The translations under genes and the position numbers were made by a program. Below, one piece after another: positions 1 to 11,606 of a stretch of 64,000 nt of DNA. Under the pieces are notes generated by a model. It saw only the letters and a program-made list of their open reading frames with translations, was not told the origin of the DNA and ran no database searches. The stretch lies in contig CM042087.1 in assembly GCA_023512835.1 (NCBI GenBank), positions 47,767,682 through 47,831,681 of the forward strand, read 5' to 3'. Position 1 is the first letter of the stretch; the number at the start of each line of letters is the position of its first letter. Origin of the DNA: Taxillus chinensis. Lineage: Eukaryota; Streptophyta; Magnoliopsida; Santalales; Loranthaceae.

Positions 1-429
1 AAGACTTATAAGTTGATTAATTATTATTTAATATACGTAACATAATTTTTTAAGTATTCAATATTCGTAAACAGTTTTCTTTTTAAATATATATATTAGC
101 TTTTATACTATCATAAAAGAGCTGATTTTGAATGTTTTTTTTTCAAGTTACAAAAATTATATATATATATATTCATTAAAGAAAACTATTTTTAAAAATA
201 AATGGTACTTGCATGCGTAGTTGCGTGTCCGATTCTGCACATGCTTTCAAAAAGATATAATGAAGACTGCTTTCAAAAAGCAGCGACTGCTAATAATTTA
301 GCAAAGGCCGCAGGCAAAATTTTCCCCAATAATGAATCTACTACGTATGCAGAGGACTTGAAACCTCAGGTCAGGTTCCAAACTCCAAACCATTAATGTT
401 GCCTTAGTTCCGAAGATCTCGATATATAG

Positions 430-2397
430 GGGTAATTTAGACTACCCACAACCTAAATAAAATTCATGATCAATTGATAATTCCAGAGAAAAATTAAAAG
501 TGCACTGAATGATTCATCAAAAGTTGAGAGTAACATGCATATTGAATTGTCCCTGCTTTAAAGAGGAGGACAGTAAAGTAACAATAAAACGAAAGCAAAG
601 CCTTATCACGAAAAAAAGAAAGAAAGAAAAAGAGCTCGTTATAAGAGAAAAAAAAAAATTATATTATGATCTTTCTGATTAATACATTCATTCAACCTGG
701 TGATACATACTAGGATAGTAAGAGTACTATTGTCAATTGCCAATTTGCCATGGTTGAGGGTTGATATTTGGAAATGTATGATTTTGCACAAATAAGATGA
801 ATTGATATTGATTGAGTAATCTTATATAATTTATGATAAGAAAAGATTAATTTTGATCTAATTTTGATTGATTTTAAGTGTATTTGATGTATGAGGGTGA
901 AAATCCTAAGTGGTGGGTGAGAGGTAGAAGATGATGGAAAAAGATATATGAGAGGTAGAAGATGACCAAAGAGAACTGCAAAGAAAGTTTAATTTGGTTT
1001 TTTTTCTGAACTTCAATTCGAGAAATAAGATTTTAATTTCAAGATAAAGTCTTATTTTTCAAATTGAATTAATCCAAATGAGAGAGGTTTTACATTATTT
1101 AGCTGTGCAATTAGGCTTGAACTGATCCATTTTTTTATTTCTTTTTTATAAGGGCTATTTAGTCAAATCAGATAGTATAAATATTCCAGAAAAAGTAAGT
1201 GTGTTATGTGCAAATAAAAAATGCTGTAGTTCCGCAACATGTGTACTGTAATTGTTTTTCCTCTTATTTTTATTTATTGAGGCAATACTACTTACAGGTA
1301 GGTAGGTTACACAAGTAGTTCGTGTATGACATTCTCATTGTCATTTTCACATATTAATTTTTTTATTAATTTGTTTTTCATGCCAATTTAACGGCACATA
1401 GGTTTTTTCTACACAATTACACCTGCTATTAGCTAGACTTTCCGTTTATTTATGCAGGGAGTTGTATGCATTATGTCTGTCAATTAATGTGTTGGTTAAG
1501 AAAGGAGTTGTTCAGTTGTGTCAACGGGCAGTTATTGGGTCAAAGTTATGCTTGTAATTTGGTTTAAATATGAGAACCGGGAAATAAAAGAGAATCATCG
1601 AGATTTCTACAAATTGTGAAAGCACATGGTGGAGGACAAGGCCCCTCGAAGTGCCTACATAATTTACAGAATAGTTTAATCTCCAAAAAATCATAAATCT
1701 TCCCAGAACATGGTATTAGAGCGCTGTTCTTGCGACATGGCTGAAGGCACACGCCATTCGGAAGCAGTCTCCCTTCTCAATTTCAGCTGCATTTGTTTGA
1801 TTGCACTTCCTATTCCAGTGCAACCATGACGGTGCATGCTTTTGTATTTTGTGTGATCTCGGGGGCTGAGGCTTTAGTATTTTATGTATTTTGTGAGTTG
1901 AGTTGCTTGAGTAGACCAGGTTTGGCCTTGTTTTATATAAAAAAAGCACTCCAAGGCCAAGTTCAAATCATGAGTGACCACAATTACCCTCATCGACTGG
2001 GATTCAGAGAAAGAAATTAGTTTCCATGTAGAGAGATTCGCATATCACGCGGAGAGAAGAAAAAGCATTGCAGCAGCTTTACTTTATACCCGAGGTAAGA
2101 AGTATGAAGAGGGTTAGAATAGGAAATTAAAATAGAACCAATATAGCAGCGTCACACTGTTAAAATTTCATCGTGTGGTCGAGGTCTCACTGTGAACTCA
2201 ACTATCAATCAATTTACAATTTAATTTGGTGGCTCCCATTCCTTACCGCGTTCCTTCCACTTATAAAGTGGGCAATGACTTTGAGTTTAGAGTGGACTAG
2301 ACCATCACTTCTCCAACCCCAACTCTGTTTGCCAAGGAATACATGAAAAATCAATTGCATGTAGAGCTCACGAGATCATCTGCGTAGTCAAGAGTCT
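430..2397. other. Non-coding upstream region of LRR gene 1
   Basis: No credible gene here; the short open frames are not conserved in unit B. About 715-1210 holds a repeat (AGTACTATTGTCAATTG through ATAAGGGCTATTTAGTCAAA) that also occurs at 18465-18960 in unit B and, more diverged, at 48440-49050. The sequence around 1811-1831 (CAGTGCAACCATGACGG) is the uninterrupted form of the site where the copia element sits in unit B. Confidence 0.7.
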
Positions 2398-2405
2398 TAT
2401 AAATA
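2398..2405 (+). promoter_or_regulatory. TATA box of LRR gene 1
   Basis: TATAAATA lies 82 nt before the ATG. It is inside a block (GTAGTCAAGAGTCTTATAAAT, then ACCCACGTA.AGCTAGCGCA) that is conserved in front of all three LRR genes of the cluster, at 2398, 14759 and 24772, so the core promoter was copied with each gene. Confidence 0.75.
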
Positions 2406-2486
2406 CCCACGTACAGCTAGCGCACCACTTCACTTCCTTCTTATTCCTATTATCTTTCCCCCCAAATCCATCCATCACACATAACA

Positions 2487-5400
2487 ATGTCATCCTCCTC
2501 TGCCATAAAAAAAACACTCCCTCAACTACTACTACTACTACAGGCCCTCTTTCTCTTTTCCATCGTTAGTATTCCATTAGCTTCACCTTCCTCTAGTGCT
2601 ACTACTTCATCGGGACTCAACCGACATGCTGGAAGTGAAGAAGCAGCTTCGCTTCTAAACTGGTGGGCCAGCCTCGACAACCACAGCCAGATTGCTCTGT
2701 CCTCTTGGGATGCAGGGAGGAGCAACCCATGCATCAACTGGACTGGAATAGGCTGTAGTCACGGTACGTACGGCTGCATAACTCATATCAACCTCACCGA
2801 TTTGGGCTTGAGAGGGACCCTCCGAAACTTCACCTTCCACTCTTTTCCTTGCCTCCTCATACTTGACCTTAGCAATAACATTTTCTTTGGAACAATTCCC
2901 TCAGCCATTGATCGCATTGAAAGCTTAACCATCCTATACTTGCATAGGAACAAATTCTCTGGCCCCATCCCTAGTGAAATAGGAAAGTTAAAATCTCTCA
3001 CTGACCTTAGGATTTCATTTAATAATCTGAGTGGGCAAATTCCAACGTCAATATGTGATATAGTTCATTTAACTATCCTATACCTTGGTGCCAATAACCT
3101 TTCTGGCCTCATTCCTCATGAAATAGGAAACCTTAGATCACTTAATGACTTACGATTGTCAACTAACAATCTCACAGGGTCAATTCCAACTTCAATAGGT
3201 TATTTGAACAACTTAACCACCCTCTACCTCCATACAAATAAACTCTCGGGCTCCATTCCTCGTGAAATAGGAAAACTTAGATTACTCAATAATCTTGACT
3301 TGGGAATTAACAATCTTACAGGATCAATTCCAACTTCAATATGTTATTTGAACAACTTAACCACCCTCTACCTCCGTAAAAATAAACTCTCAGGCTCCAT
3401 TCCACGTGAAATAGGAAAACTTAGATCACTCACTATTCTTGAATTGGGAAGTAACAACCTCACAGGGTCAATTCCAACTTCAATAGGTTATTTGAATAGC
3501 TTAACCAACCTCTATCTCCATACAAATAAACTCTCAGGCTCTATTCCTCATCAAATTGCAAACCTTAGATCACTCAATTACTTACAATTGTCAAATAATA
3601 GTTTCACTGGATCAATTCCAACTTCAATAGGAAACCTTAGATCTCTCAAAGTCCTTGTCTTGTCAATTAACAATCTCACAGGGTCAATTCCAACTTCAAT
3701 AGGTTATTTGAACAACTTAACCACTCTCTACCTACATACAAATAAACTCTTGGGCTCCATTCCTCGTGAAATAGGAAAACTTAGATTACTCAATAATCTT
3801 GACTTGGGAATTAACAATCTCACAGGATCAATTCCAACTTCAATATGTTATTTGAACAACTTAACTATCCTCTACCTTCGTACAAATAAACTCTCAGGCT
3901 CCATTCCTCGTGAAATAGGAAAACTTAGATCACTCACTATTCTTGACTTGGGAAGTAACAATCTCACAGGGTTAATCCCATCTTCAATTGGTCACTTGAA
4001 CAACTTAACCAACTTCTATCTCAATACAAATAAACTCTCAGGCTCTATTCCTCGTGAAATAGGAAAACTTAGATCACTCACTATTCTTGACTTGGGAAGT
4101 AACAATCTCACAGGGTCAATCCCATCTTCAATTGGTCACTTGAACAACTTAACTAACTTCTATCTTAATACAAATAAACTCTCAGGCTCTATTCCTCGTC
4201 AAATTGGAAACCTTAGATCACTCAATGACTTACAATTGTCAAATAATAGTTTCACTGGATCAATTCCAACTTCAATAGGAAACCTTAGATCTCTCAAAGT
4301 CCTTGTCTTGTCAATTAACAATCTCACAGGATCAACTCCAACTTCAATATGTTATTTGAATAACTTAACCACCCTCAACCTTCGTACAAATAAACTCTTA
4401 GGCTCCATTCCTCGTGAAATAGGAAAACTTAGATCACTCACTATTCTTGACTTGGGAAGTAACAGTCTCACAGGGTCAATCCCATCTTCAATTGGTCACT
4501 TGAACAACTTAACCAACTTCTCTCTCAATACAAATAAACTCTCAGGCTCTATTCCTCATCAAATTGGAAACCTTAGATCACTCAATGAATTACAATTGTC
4601 AAATAATAGTTTCACTGGATCAATTCCAACTTCAATAGGAAACCTTAAATCTCTCAAAGTGCTTGTCTTGTCAATTAACAATCTCACAGGGTCAATTCCA
4701 ACTTCAATAGGTTATTTGAACAACTTAACCACCCTCTACCTACATATAAATAAACTCTCGGGCTCCATTCCTCATGAAATAGGAAAACTTAGATCACTCA
4801 ATAATCTTGACTTGGGAATTAACAATCTCACAGGATCAATTCCAACTTCAATATGTTATTTGAACAACTTAACCACCCTCAACCTCCTTACAAATAAACT
4901 CTCAAGCTCCATTCCTCGTGAAATAGGAAAACTTAGATCACTCACTAATCTTCACTTGGAAAGTAACAATCTCACTGGGTCAATCCCATCTTCAATTGGT
5001 CACTTGAACAACTTAACCACCTTGTACATTTTCAGAAATAAACTCTCAGGCTACATTCCCCATGAAATAGGAAATCTTACTGCACTCAAAGTGCTTTCTC
5101 TATATGAAAATTGTTTATCTGGTCCAATCCCTCGAGAGTTGGCAAAACTGAAATTGCTACAGGATTTACGAGTATTTGAGAACCAACTTAGCGGCATCAT
5201 CCCCAGAGAACTTGATAATCTTACGAATTTGGAAAGTTTGCACTTATCAGATAACAAATTTACAGGTCGGCTACCCCTAGGTATATGCCTTGGTGGAAAA
5301 CTTCAAAACTTCTCGGCAATAAATAATCATTTCATTGGTTCAATTGCACAAAGCATAAAAAATTGCACGAGTCTAGTTCGAGTTAGGGTTGAGCGAAACC

Positions 5401-6796
5401 ATCTGACTGGAAACATATCTACCGAGCTTGGTGTATACCCGAATTTAAGGTACATTGATATAGGATACAACAGATTCTATGGAGAACTTCATCGTAATTG
5501 GGGTCAGTATAAGAGTTTGGAAGCCTTGAAAATGTCCAACAATAACATTTCAGGAAACATTCCACGAGAGATAGGGGAGGCCAGCCAACTACGCGTGCTC
5601 AGCCTTTCTTCGAATCAGTTGGGTGGGGCAATTCCAGAGGAACTGGGGAGGTTGAAATTGCTGTACAATCTCTCCCTGGATCTTCCAATAATGTTCTACT
5701 GGATCTTGACTTCGAGCCTCGTGTCTCTGATTTTGGGACAGCAAAGCTTCTCAAGGCTAACTCATCAAGTTGGACATCAATGGTAGGCACCTATGGGTAT
5801 GGAGCTCCAGGTAAACTAGTAATTAAATTGCCGCTACATTATTATGCTAATTTCTGTGTATAGTAGTGAATGTGATCGAAATTGTCACTTTTGTACATGC
5901 ATATTTAAACTGATTGACGCAACCTTTCCCTCTGACTCACAATTTTCAGTGAAACAATCTTACTGCACTCTGTCTTAATGTTAATTTGAAATGCCCTGAG
6001 TACTTAATTTTTTTCCCAAAATAAACTATTGTAAATCTTATTTTATTTTTTAAAAATGGTTTTCGCGAAAAAAATGTAGATTTAAGCATAAAAGTTCTCT
6101 CATCAAAACTATGTTCCTATACTTTTTTGTTAAAATGTTTTTTAAGGAAAGCATGTTAATGTCTCAAAATATTCTACAATTATTTATTAATTTGGTAAAC
6201 TATTTCCCCAAGAGGAAATCATAATTTATTTCATAATCAGCAGGAGATTATTCTCACTGGAAACTTAATTTACTGTCATTTCATCAAGTTTTTTTTTAAA
6301 ACGAACATAGGAAAAACAGATTCTCGTTACGTGAGAATCTGATTTATTTTCTGCACATATGATGAGTGGAATTTTCTGTATTTCCCTTGTCGTATGATGT
6401 GATAAATTGTCTTATGCAGAGCTTGCGTTCACAATGAAGGCAAATGAGAAGTGTGACGTTTACAGCTTTGGAGTGGTGTCAATGGAAGTGCTCATTGGAA
6501 GGCATCCTGGAGATCTAGTTTCATATTTGTCATCATTATTTTCATCCTCATCGATATCTACAATACCATCTATTAATGAAATGTCGTTGAAAGATGTTGT
6601 AGACCAACGTTTGTACTCACCGGAGAGTCAAGTTGCAGCAGAAGTTTTCTTCCTTTTTAAGATAGCATTTTCATGCTTGCATACCAGTCCCCAAGTTCGG
6701 CCTACTATGAAGCAGGTTTCTCGGCTATTATCAATTGACAAGTCCCCCTTGAATGAGTCCTTTTCCAAAATAACATTGGATAAATGTATGGAATAA
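2487..6796 (+). pseudogene. MIK2-like LRR receptor kinase, internally deleted (gene 1)
   Basis: Paralogue of gene 3. Exon 1 (2487-5810) begins with a signal peptide, the LRR N-terminal cap ([17 protein letters not shown]) and roughly 40 LRRs of 24 residues, more than in gene 3. At 5680/5681 it jumps from LRR sequence (LYNLSLD) to kinase sequence: the equivalent of gene 3 positions 26827-27943, 1,117 bp, is missing. That removes the last LRRs, the transmembrane helix, the P-loop, the catalytic Lys and HRD. As 1,117 is not a multiple of 3, the kinase is read out of frame and stops at 5786 after 1,099 codons. The intron donor (CAG/GTAAAC at 5811) and exon 2 (6420-6796, [18 protein letters not shown]) are still intact. 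No active kinase can be made, but a secreted or anchored LRR protein is possible. Confidence 0.92.
3180..4980 (+). repeat. Expanded intragenic LRR repeats in gene 1
   Basis: Near-identical DNA blocks recur in multiples of the 72-bp LRR codon unit. The block starting TCAATTCCAACTTCAATAGG, followed by a near-identical downstream stretch, begins at 3180, 3684 (+504 bp, seven LRRs) and 4692 (+1008 bp). Another block (TCACTGGATCAATTCCAACT) lies near 3608, 4256 and 4616 (+648, +360). Gene 3 has a much shorter region here. This fits unequal crossing-over between LRR units that always kept frame. Confidence 0.85.
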
Positions 6797-6925
6797 AAAA
6801 TGTGATATGGTACACTCCCAATCTACGCCACTGCAAATTTTCTTATTTCTTATTTTCTTTTGTATTTTGCATTTTTTTGACAAATTCATCAGGCATCAGG
6901 GAAAATATTTCATTATATTTCATTA

Positions 6926-6961
6926 GAAGTTTTCACTGGAAGGCATGCTGGAGACCTAATT
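6926..6961 (+). pseudogene. 36-bp relic of the kinase second exon
   Basis: The stretch GAAGTTTTCACTGGAAGGCA and the 16 bases after it match exon 2 of the LRR kinases (GAAGTGCTCATTGGAAGGCA, then CCTGGAGATCTAGTT; the GRHPGDLV motif) with a few substitutions. It lies 130 bp past the gene 1 stop codon. It looks like the end of a further, deleted tandem kinase copy, and it marks the start of the repeated segment found again at 11607. Confidence 0.6.
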
Positions 6962-7480
6962 ATTTTTTTATTTTTTTTTATTTTATTATATATGTCTATC
7001 ATATTTTTAAGTTTTTATGAAATTTAATTTTAAAAAAATACATTTTAAAAAAATATTTTCTTTTCCCAAAAATAAAAAATATTTTAAAATTAAAATTAAG
7101 ACAAATTACAACTTAATACAAAACCAAAACTCACGTCAAACTAGCCAAAACGTCTACTTGAATACATATTAAAAAAAAACAACTAACAAAAACGACTAGT
7201 GTATAAAAATGGCGTGAATGGCAGGAAAGAAAGTATGGACAGCTAGTGCTACGAAATGACGTGGATGGATGGGCATGTAATGTAACATTCACAAGATGGC
7301 TTCTTCTCCTTGTATTCTCCTATAAATAACAAGTGATGGAAAGGATCATCAAGCCAAAATCAATTACTGTGAATTTCCAAACTCAGATTCAAATTTAGCA
7401 GCTACCAACATGTCACGAATGAATATGTTACTTCATGCATATATGGACCATATATCACCACAACAATCCAAGACCGACTA
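6942..7480 (+). repeat. Cluster repeat S, copy 1
   Basis: Repeated at 11607-12150 and, in part, at 13862-14110. It contains the block GGACAGCTAGTGCTACG, then ATGGGCATGTAATGTA, then AAGATGGCTTCTTCTCCTTG, followed by a TATA-like CTCCTATAAATAACAAGTG. The TATA-like element is intact in copies 1 and 3 but mutated (CTACTAAAAATAAC) in copy 2. It may be a duplicated promoter or 5' region of a lost gene; no long frame follows in any copy. Confidence 0.7.
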
Positions 7481-9270
7481 CTGAACCTAACTCTAGATGC
7501 AAACAATACTTTAGGTGATCTAACTGCACCTCATCTAGTTGGTGGTGACTCTAAACAACTTAAAAATTTTTATCACCATAAGATAAATTTAAGCCCCGTA
7601 ACAATGATGACTCTATGACCACTATTGCTTTTTAGGGTCCCAGCAGCATACGAGCGCATAAGAAATTGAGTGATGACATATCTTACCATCACTTGACCCG
7701 ATATTGCTTATATAGTACATGTTGTTAGTTAACTTGTTGCCTCTCCTACTATATTTCATTAGGCAATTATTTTTCATATTCATTGTTATCTTCGGGACAC
7801 TTAATTTTAGACTCTTCTTTTTATTGCATCATTTTCCTTGGAATTAAATGACTCCTCATATGCAGATTGACGTGGTGATTCCACCAATCATAAGTCTACC
7901 CTAGGGGTTTGTATTTTTCTAGGTGATTCTCTTATTTTTTTTAGAAGAATAAGAAACAAGAAGTTGTCTCTCGCTCTTTTATTGAAGTTATAGCATACAT
8001 GATTGGCAATTTGCAAGTGTGTAAATTGTGATAAGTAATAAAGTGAATTTTTAAGTCTGAATTATCGTACCCAAGGGAAGGATGTAGAATTTGAAAATTT
8101 TAACTAGCTTATAAAGAGATTTTTGGTTGAAAATATATAAAAACAGAACTGAATTTAAAACAAGTTGATTGAATGGTTGTGAGAAATGGAAATGAGCTTG
8201 TTCGAGTAGAGATAAGTTCAATTGATAAAGGTGATTGGAGTTAAGATTTCATTTAATGTATTTTTCCTAAGAATATGCCTTAGTTCAATATAATTCTTTC
8301 CTTGTGAAAATATTTAATACCCAACCTTTAATGCATGAATTAGCCTTTTTCAAGTGCCATAATTTGTGTGTACACCCTAGCATGGGGGACGGGTGACCCT
8401 TTAAGATTTGGGTTGTTTAGTCTAAAGCTAGCACCACACCCACTCTTAACTTGGTATCATAGGTTTTACAATGGCTTTCATAAATTATGCAACCCCTAGT
8501 TTGATTATCTTGCAATTTCCAGTAATTATGCTTCATTTTTCAATCCTTCACATAAGTACTTAATATGATAAAATGAAGTGATCAAATCCATTTTATATTT
8601 CAACCCAAGATAGTCAATAAACATTCACAAGTTGAAAAAGATTAAACTAAAACATTGCAAATTAATTCATTACATCAAACTCCATCCTAACCCCAATCAA
8701 GGGTTTTTAAGCTTCCATAGTATAATTGAAAACAAAAGAATTACAAAACATGGAATAAGAATACCAAAAGAAAAGCTTGCCTATTTAGACCAAGTAATTC
8801 CAAGGTTGATCTTCTTTTCCCAGCAAATTGTCTTCAAACTCCAAGAGATATCCCAAACCTTCTTCTCTCTCCCTTTCTCTACTCTGGGTGAGGAATGAAT
8901 TTGTAGAATAGAAGAGAATTGTCTAATAACTTGATTGATGATCTACAAATGATGGATCAACTCCCCTTTTATAGCCTCCCAAGCTATATTTGAACATTTG
9001 AATTTGAATTTCTATTAAATTCCCAAAATAATTAGCTCTTCTTAATTCTCTTGTAACTCCATTATTTTTTTTAATTTGAAAAAGAGATAAATCGCTCTCT
9101 TAAATCCCATAAAAACTTCAATCCAAATGTAAAGCACCCATTTGAATTTGAATTTCTTCAATAAATTCTCCTTTAACTTAAGTGTTTGATGTCCGTTCTT
9201 TGATCAAATGACTTCGGTCCAGGGAAATAAGTGAGTGCAAAAAAATAAGGGTTCCATCGCTGAAATTTAA
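7481..9270. other. Gene-free AT-rich DNA, probable repeat
   Basis: I see no gene. The part from about 7900 to 9240 looks like one long non-coding repeat rather than unique DNA, but its ends and class could not be defined. The 88-codon frame near 8632 has no recognisable features. Confidence 0.4.
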
Positions 9271-9274
9271 GCTT

Positions 9275-9550
9275 GGTCGGGTGAAGAAGGCTTCACCCGA
9301 CCACCATGTAGAGTTTTCAAACTTCACCCGACCAGAAGGAAGTTATGTTCCATGATGCTTGGGGAGTCTGAATATGCAAAATAAGCTTCACCCGACTTGG
9401 TCGGGTGAAGGGTCTTTCACCCGACCACCTCCAAACGACCTCGGTTTTTACCCAACCAGAAGGAGAAAATTTTCAATGAGTTTTTGTGAAGCCATCCCTG
9501 AAGTATGAGCTTCACTCGACCTGGTCGGGTGAAGGGTCCTTCACCCGACC
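9275..9550. repeat. Array of GC-rich palindromes (TTCACCCGACC motif)
   Basis: Motif CTTCACCCGACC and its reverse complement GGTCGGGTGAAG recur at least eight times in 280 bp. They form near-perfect hairpins: arms 9275-9286 / 9291-9302 (12 bp, 4-nt loop), 9386-9396 / 9400-9410 (11 bp, 3-nt loop) and 9510-9520 / 9524-9534 (one mismatch). The copies are separated by 40-80 bp of unlike sequence. The family is not recognised. Confidence 0.8.
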
Positions 9551-9835
9551 TTCACCTAACCAACTTGAGATTTGGGCGTTGTGAACTTTAGGTATTTGGT
9601 ATTCTTTTTTCCTTCTGTGAATTTGGTGAATTCTTCCTTGATTTTTGGATTCTTGTCAAAATATAGCAAAAATACCACAAAAACTATAAGAAATCCTCTT
9701 TTCTGGGTTAGTGCATGAAAATATGATAAAGTAGCACAATTGGGCAATAAATGAATCAAAAGAGTTTGAAAATGTACCCAAAATGGCTCTAAAAAGGGGT
9801 ATAAATCCCCTCGATCAATACACCATTGCAAAAAT

Positions 9836-10980
9836 TGTTTGATTGCACTAATTACTTGTTGATATGGGTCTCTCTTCTCTAACCCAATTCCTCTGTATTG
9901 TGATAATAAGAGTGCTATACAAATTGCCTACAATGTACTCAATTTTCTATGAGCACATCAAATATATTAAGATTGATTGTCATTTCACTCGTCATCATAT
10001 TTAACATGGCACCATTATTTGACCCTATAGTTCTTCCTCTAAGCTGACATGTTTAGAAAATTACATTCCACTCAATGATTTTGTTTTTTGACTAGGAAAC
10101 TCTCGATGATTTTTGTTTATGCATCATAGGTTTGAGAGGAGATATTAGATATTATAGTCTTTTATCTTTATTATTTTTTCTTAGGGGTGTAACTCTAAAC
10201 CGCCAAATTGCCGAAACCGGTCCAAACCGATCCACTAAAACCGTTAATTTATCAAACCGTTGAAACCGAACAAAAATGGGTATGTTTTGGTTAGAAACAG
10301 AATAATATATCGGTTTGGTTTGGTTTAAGATTTCAAAACCGCGGTTTAAACCAAACCGAACTGAATAATGTTGTTATTTACTTATTTTATATTTTTATTT
10401 TATGTTTTGGATTTATTTATTTAAGATTGTTTGTTAATACTTGATATGTTATATTTGTAAATTATATTATCAAATTTTGAGACTTATAATTATAAATTTA
10501 ATATGTATTAATATTGATATGCTTACACACTATTTTTTTATTTTACATCGTTTTAATTTTAAGAATTTAAAGATTTATGAACTAAACTGACTTAAACCGA
10601 TCCAAACTAATAATAATTCAAACCGCCGGTTCAAACTGAACCAAACCAAACTAAATCAGTTCGGTCCGGTTTGGTTTGGTCCAAGCAACAGATTTGGTTT
10701 GGTTTGATTTTGTCCAAATCGAAACACATTAAATTGGTTTGAAAAATGACTTAAATCAATCCAAACCGAACCGATTTCACCCCTATTTTTTCCTACCTAA
10801 GAGTACTTTGGTCTCATTGCCTATTGTATATATATTGATCTTTTTCTTTTGTAATTGACTTATCGGTGTAATTAAAACTCTAATCTCTTATCAGTTGTTT
10901 CCTTTCCTTTTCTTCTCTTTGTCTATCTCAATTTACACTTTGTAACCATTTCTATTTTAGATAAGTTTATATTAAAAAAA
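9836..10980 (+). mobile_element. Ty1/copia 3' remnant: RNase H end plus 3' LTR
   Basis: From 9836 to about 10135 the + strand reads, with a few stops, as the C-terminal part of copia RNase H: a YCDNKSAIQIAYN-like stretch, then a DCHFTRHH-like stretch, then sequence that would encode the usual LADIFTK region. From about 10136 an LTR-like sequence follows (GATATTAGATATTATAGTC), is interrupted by the hAT-like element at 10181-10784, and resumes to about 10960. The same LTR family recurs at 34174. Confidence 0.65.
10181..10784. mobile_element. hAT-like non-autonomous element (604 bp)
   Basis: Flanked by an exact 8-bp target-site duplication ATTTTTTC (10173-10180 and 10785-10792), the hallmark length for hAT. 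The ends are inverted: TTAGGGGTGTAA on the left and TTTCACCCCT on the right. Sub-terminal regions carry dense AACCGAACC/GGTTTGGTTT repeats in opposite orientations. No transposase frame. It sits inside a copia LTR whose uninterrupted form is visible near 34190. Confidence 0.85.
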
Positions 10981-11040
10981 TAAAATCATTTTTCTTAAAT
11001 AACATAGAGTCAACGTGATAAGTATCCGGTCGTGGTAAGC

Positions 11041-11440
11041 ACTAAACAAGTGATAGATTATTAATAAATCATGTTGGGTCGAGGTTTGGCATAAACAAGC
11101 CAAGTACATTTAGTCACAAACTTGTTTGGCATAAACAAGCCAAGCCAAATTTGAGCTTAACTTGAAAATGAGCTTAAGTCTTGTTTAGGCACAAAATTGT
11201 TTATGCTCGGCTTGCTAGGTTATTTTAAGATTAAAGAATTAATATATTTTATATCAAATCATTAACTTTAATATTAATACACTAATATAATAAATTAATA
11301 ATATAAAATATTTTTATAAATTAATTAATTTTAAAATTTTAATTTATATGGCAATATAAGCTATTGGGCTTAATAATAAGTTTAGGTTCAAACGACTGAA
11401 TAACGCTATATGAGTTAGCAGATCAAGACCCAAAAGTTCG
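11041..11440. repeat. Dispersed repeat with MITE-free form
   Basis: About 300 bp of this segment (GCCAAATTTGAGCTTAACTT, TTTATGCTCGGCTTGCTAGG, GGCTTAATAATAAGTTTAGG) is repeated at 13225-13390 plus 13763-13850, where a MITE splits it. No coding potential. The cluster repeat S starts soon after, so the two repeats were probably copied together. Confidence 0.7.
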
Positions 11441-11606
11441 GGTGTTACGTGTACATTTGGTACAGCATGATGATTGTTTTAAAAAATGATCCATAAATTT
11501 AAAATTATTTAATTTTAAATTTTATTTTTAAAGCAGGTGAATTTTATAGTTATTTTTTAAAAAATATTTTAAATTAATTCTTTATTTTTAAATCTAAATT
11601 AAATTT

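Larger units (their letters stand above)
1..6907 (+). repeat. Tandem segmental duplication, unit A
   Basis: The opening of the window (AAGACTTATAAGTTGATTAA) recurs at 17418. The two segments stay collinear through the intergenic DNA, the promoter, the LRR kinase gene, its intron and its 3' flank. Unit A lacks two insertions present in unit B: the pararetrovirus-like/TA block near 17.6-17.9 kb and the 4.6-kb copia element. By eye, differences are only a few per cent in the 200-560 region. The left edge is the window edge, so the true boundary is unknown. Confidence 0.9.

Noticed and set aside
202..396. 64-codon frame starting MVLACVVACPILH
   Set aside because: The copy in unit B (from 17948) is frameshifted by small indels and there is no homology to a known family; conserved only as part of the duplication.
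5784..6420. A second start for gene 1 giving a separate kinase protein
   Set aside because: Only the last eighth of the kinase remains past the intron; no P-loop, HRD or start context.
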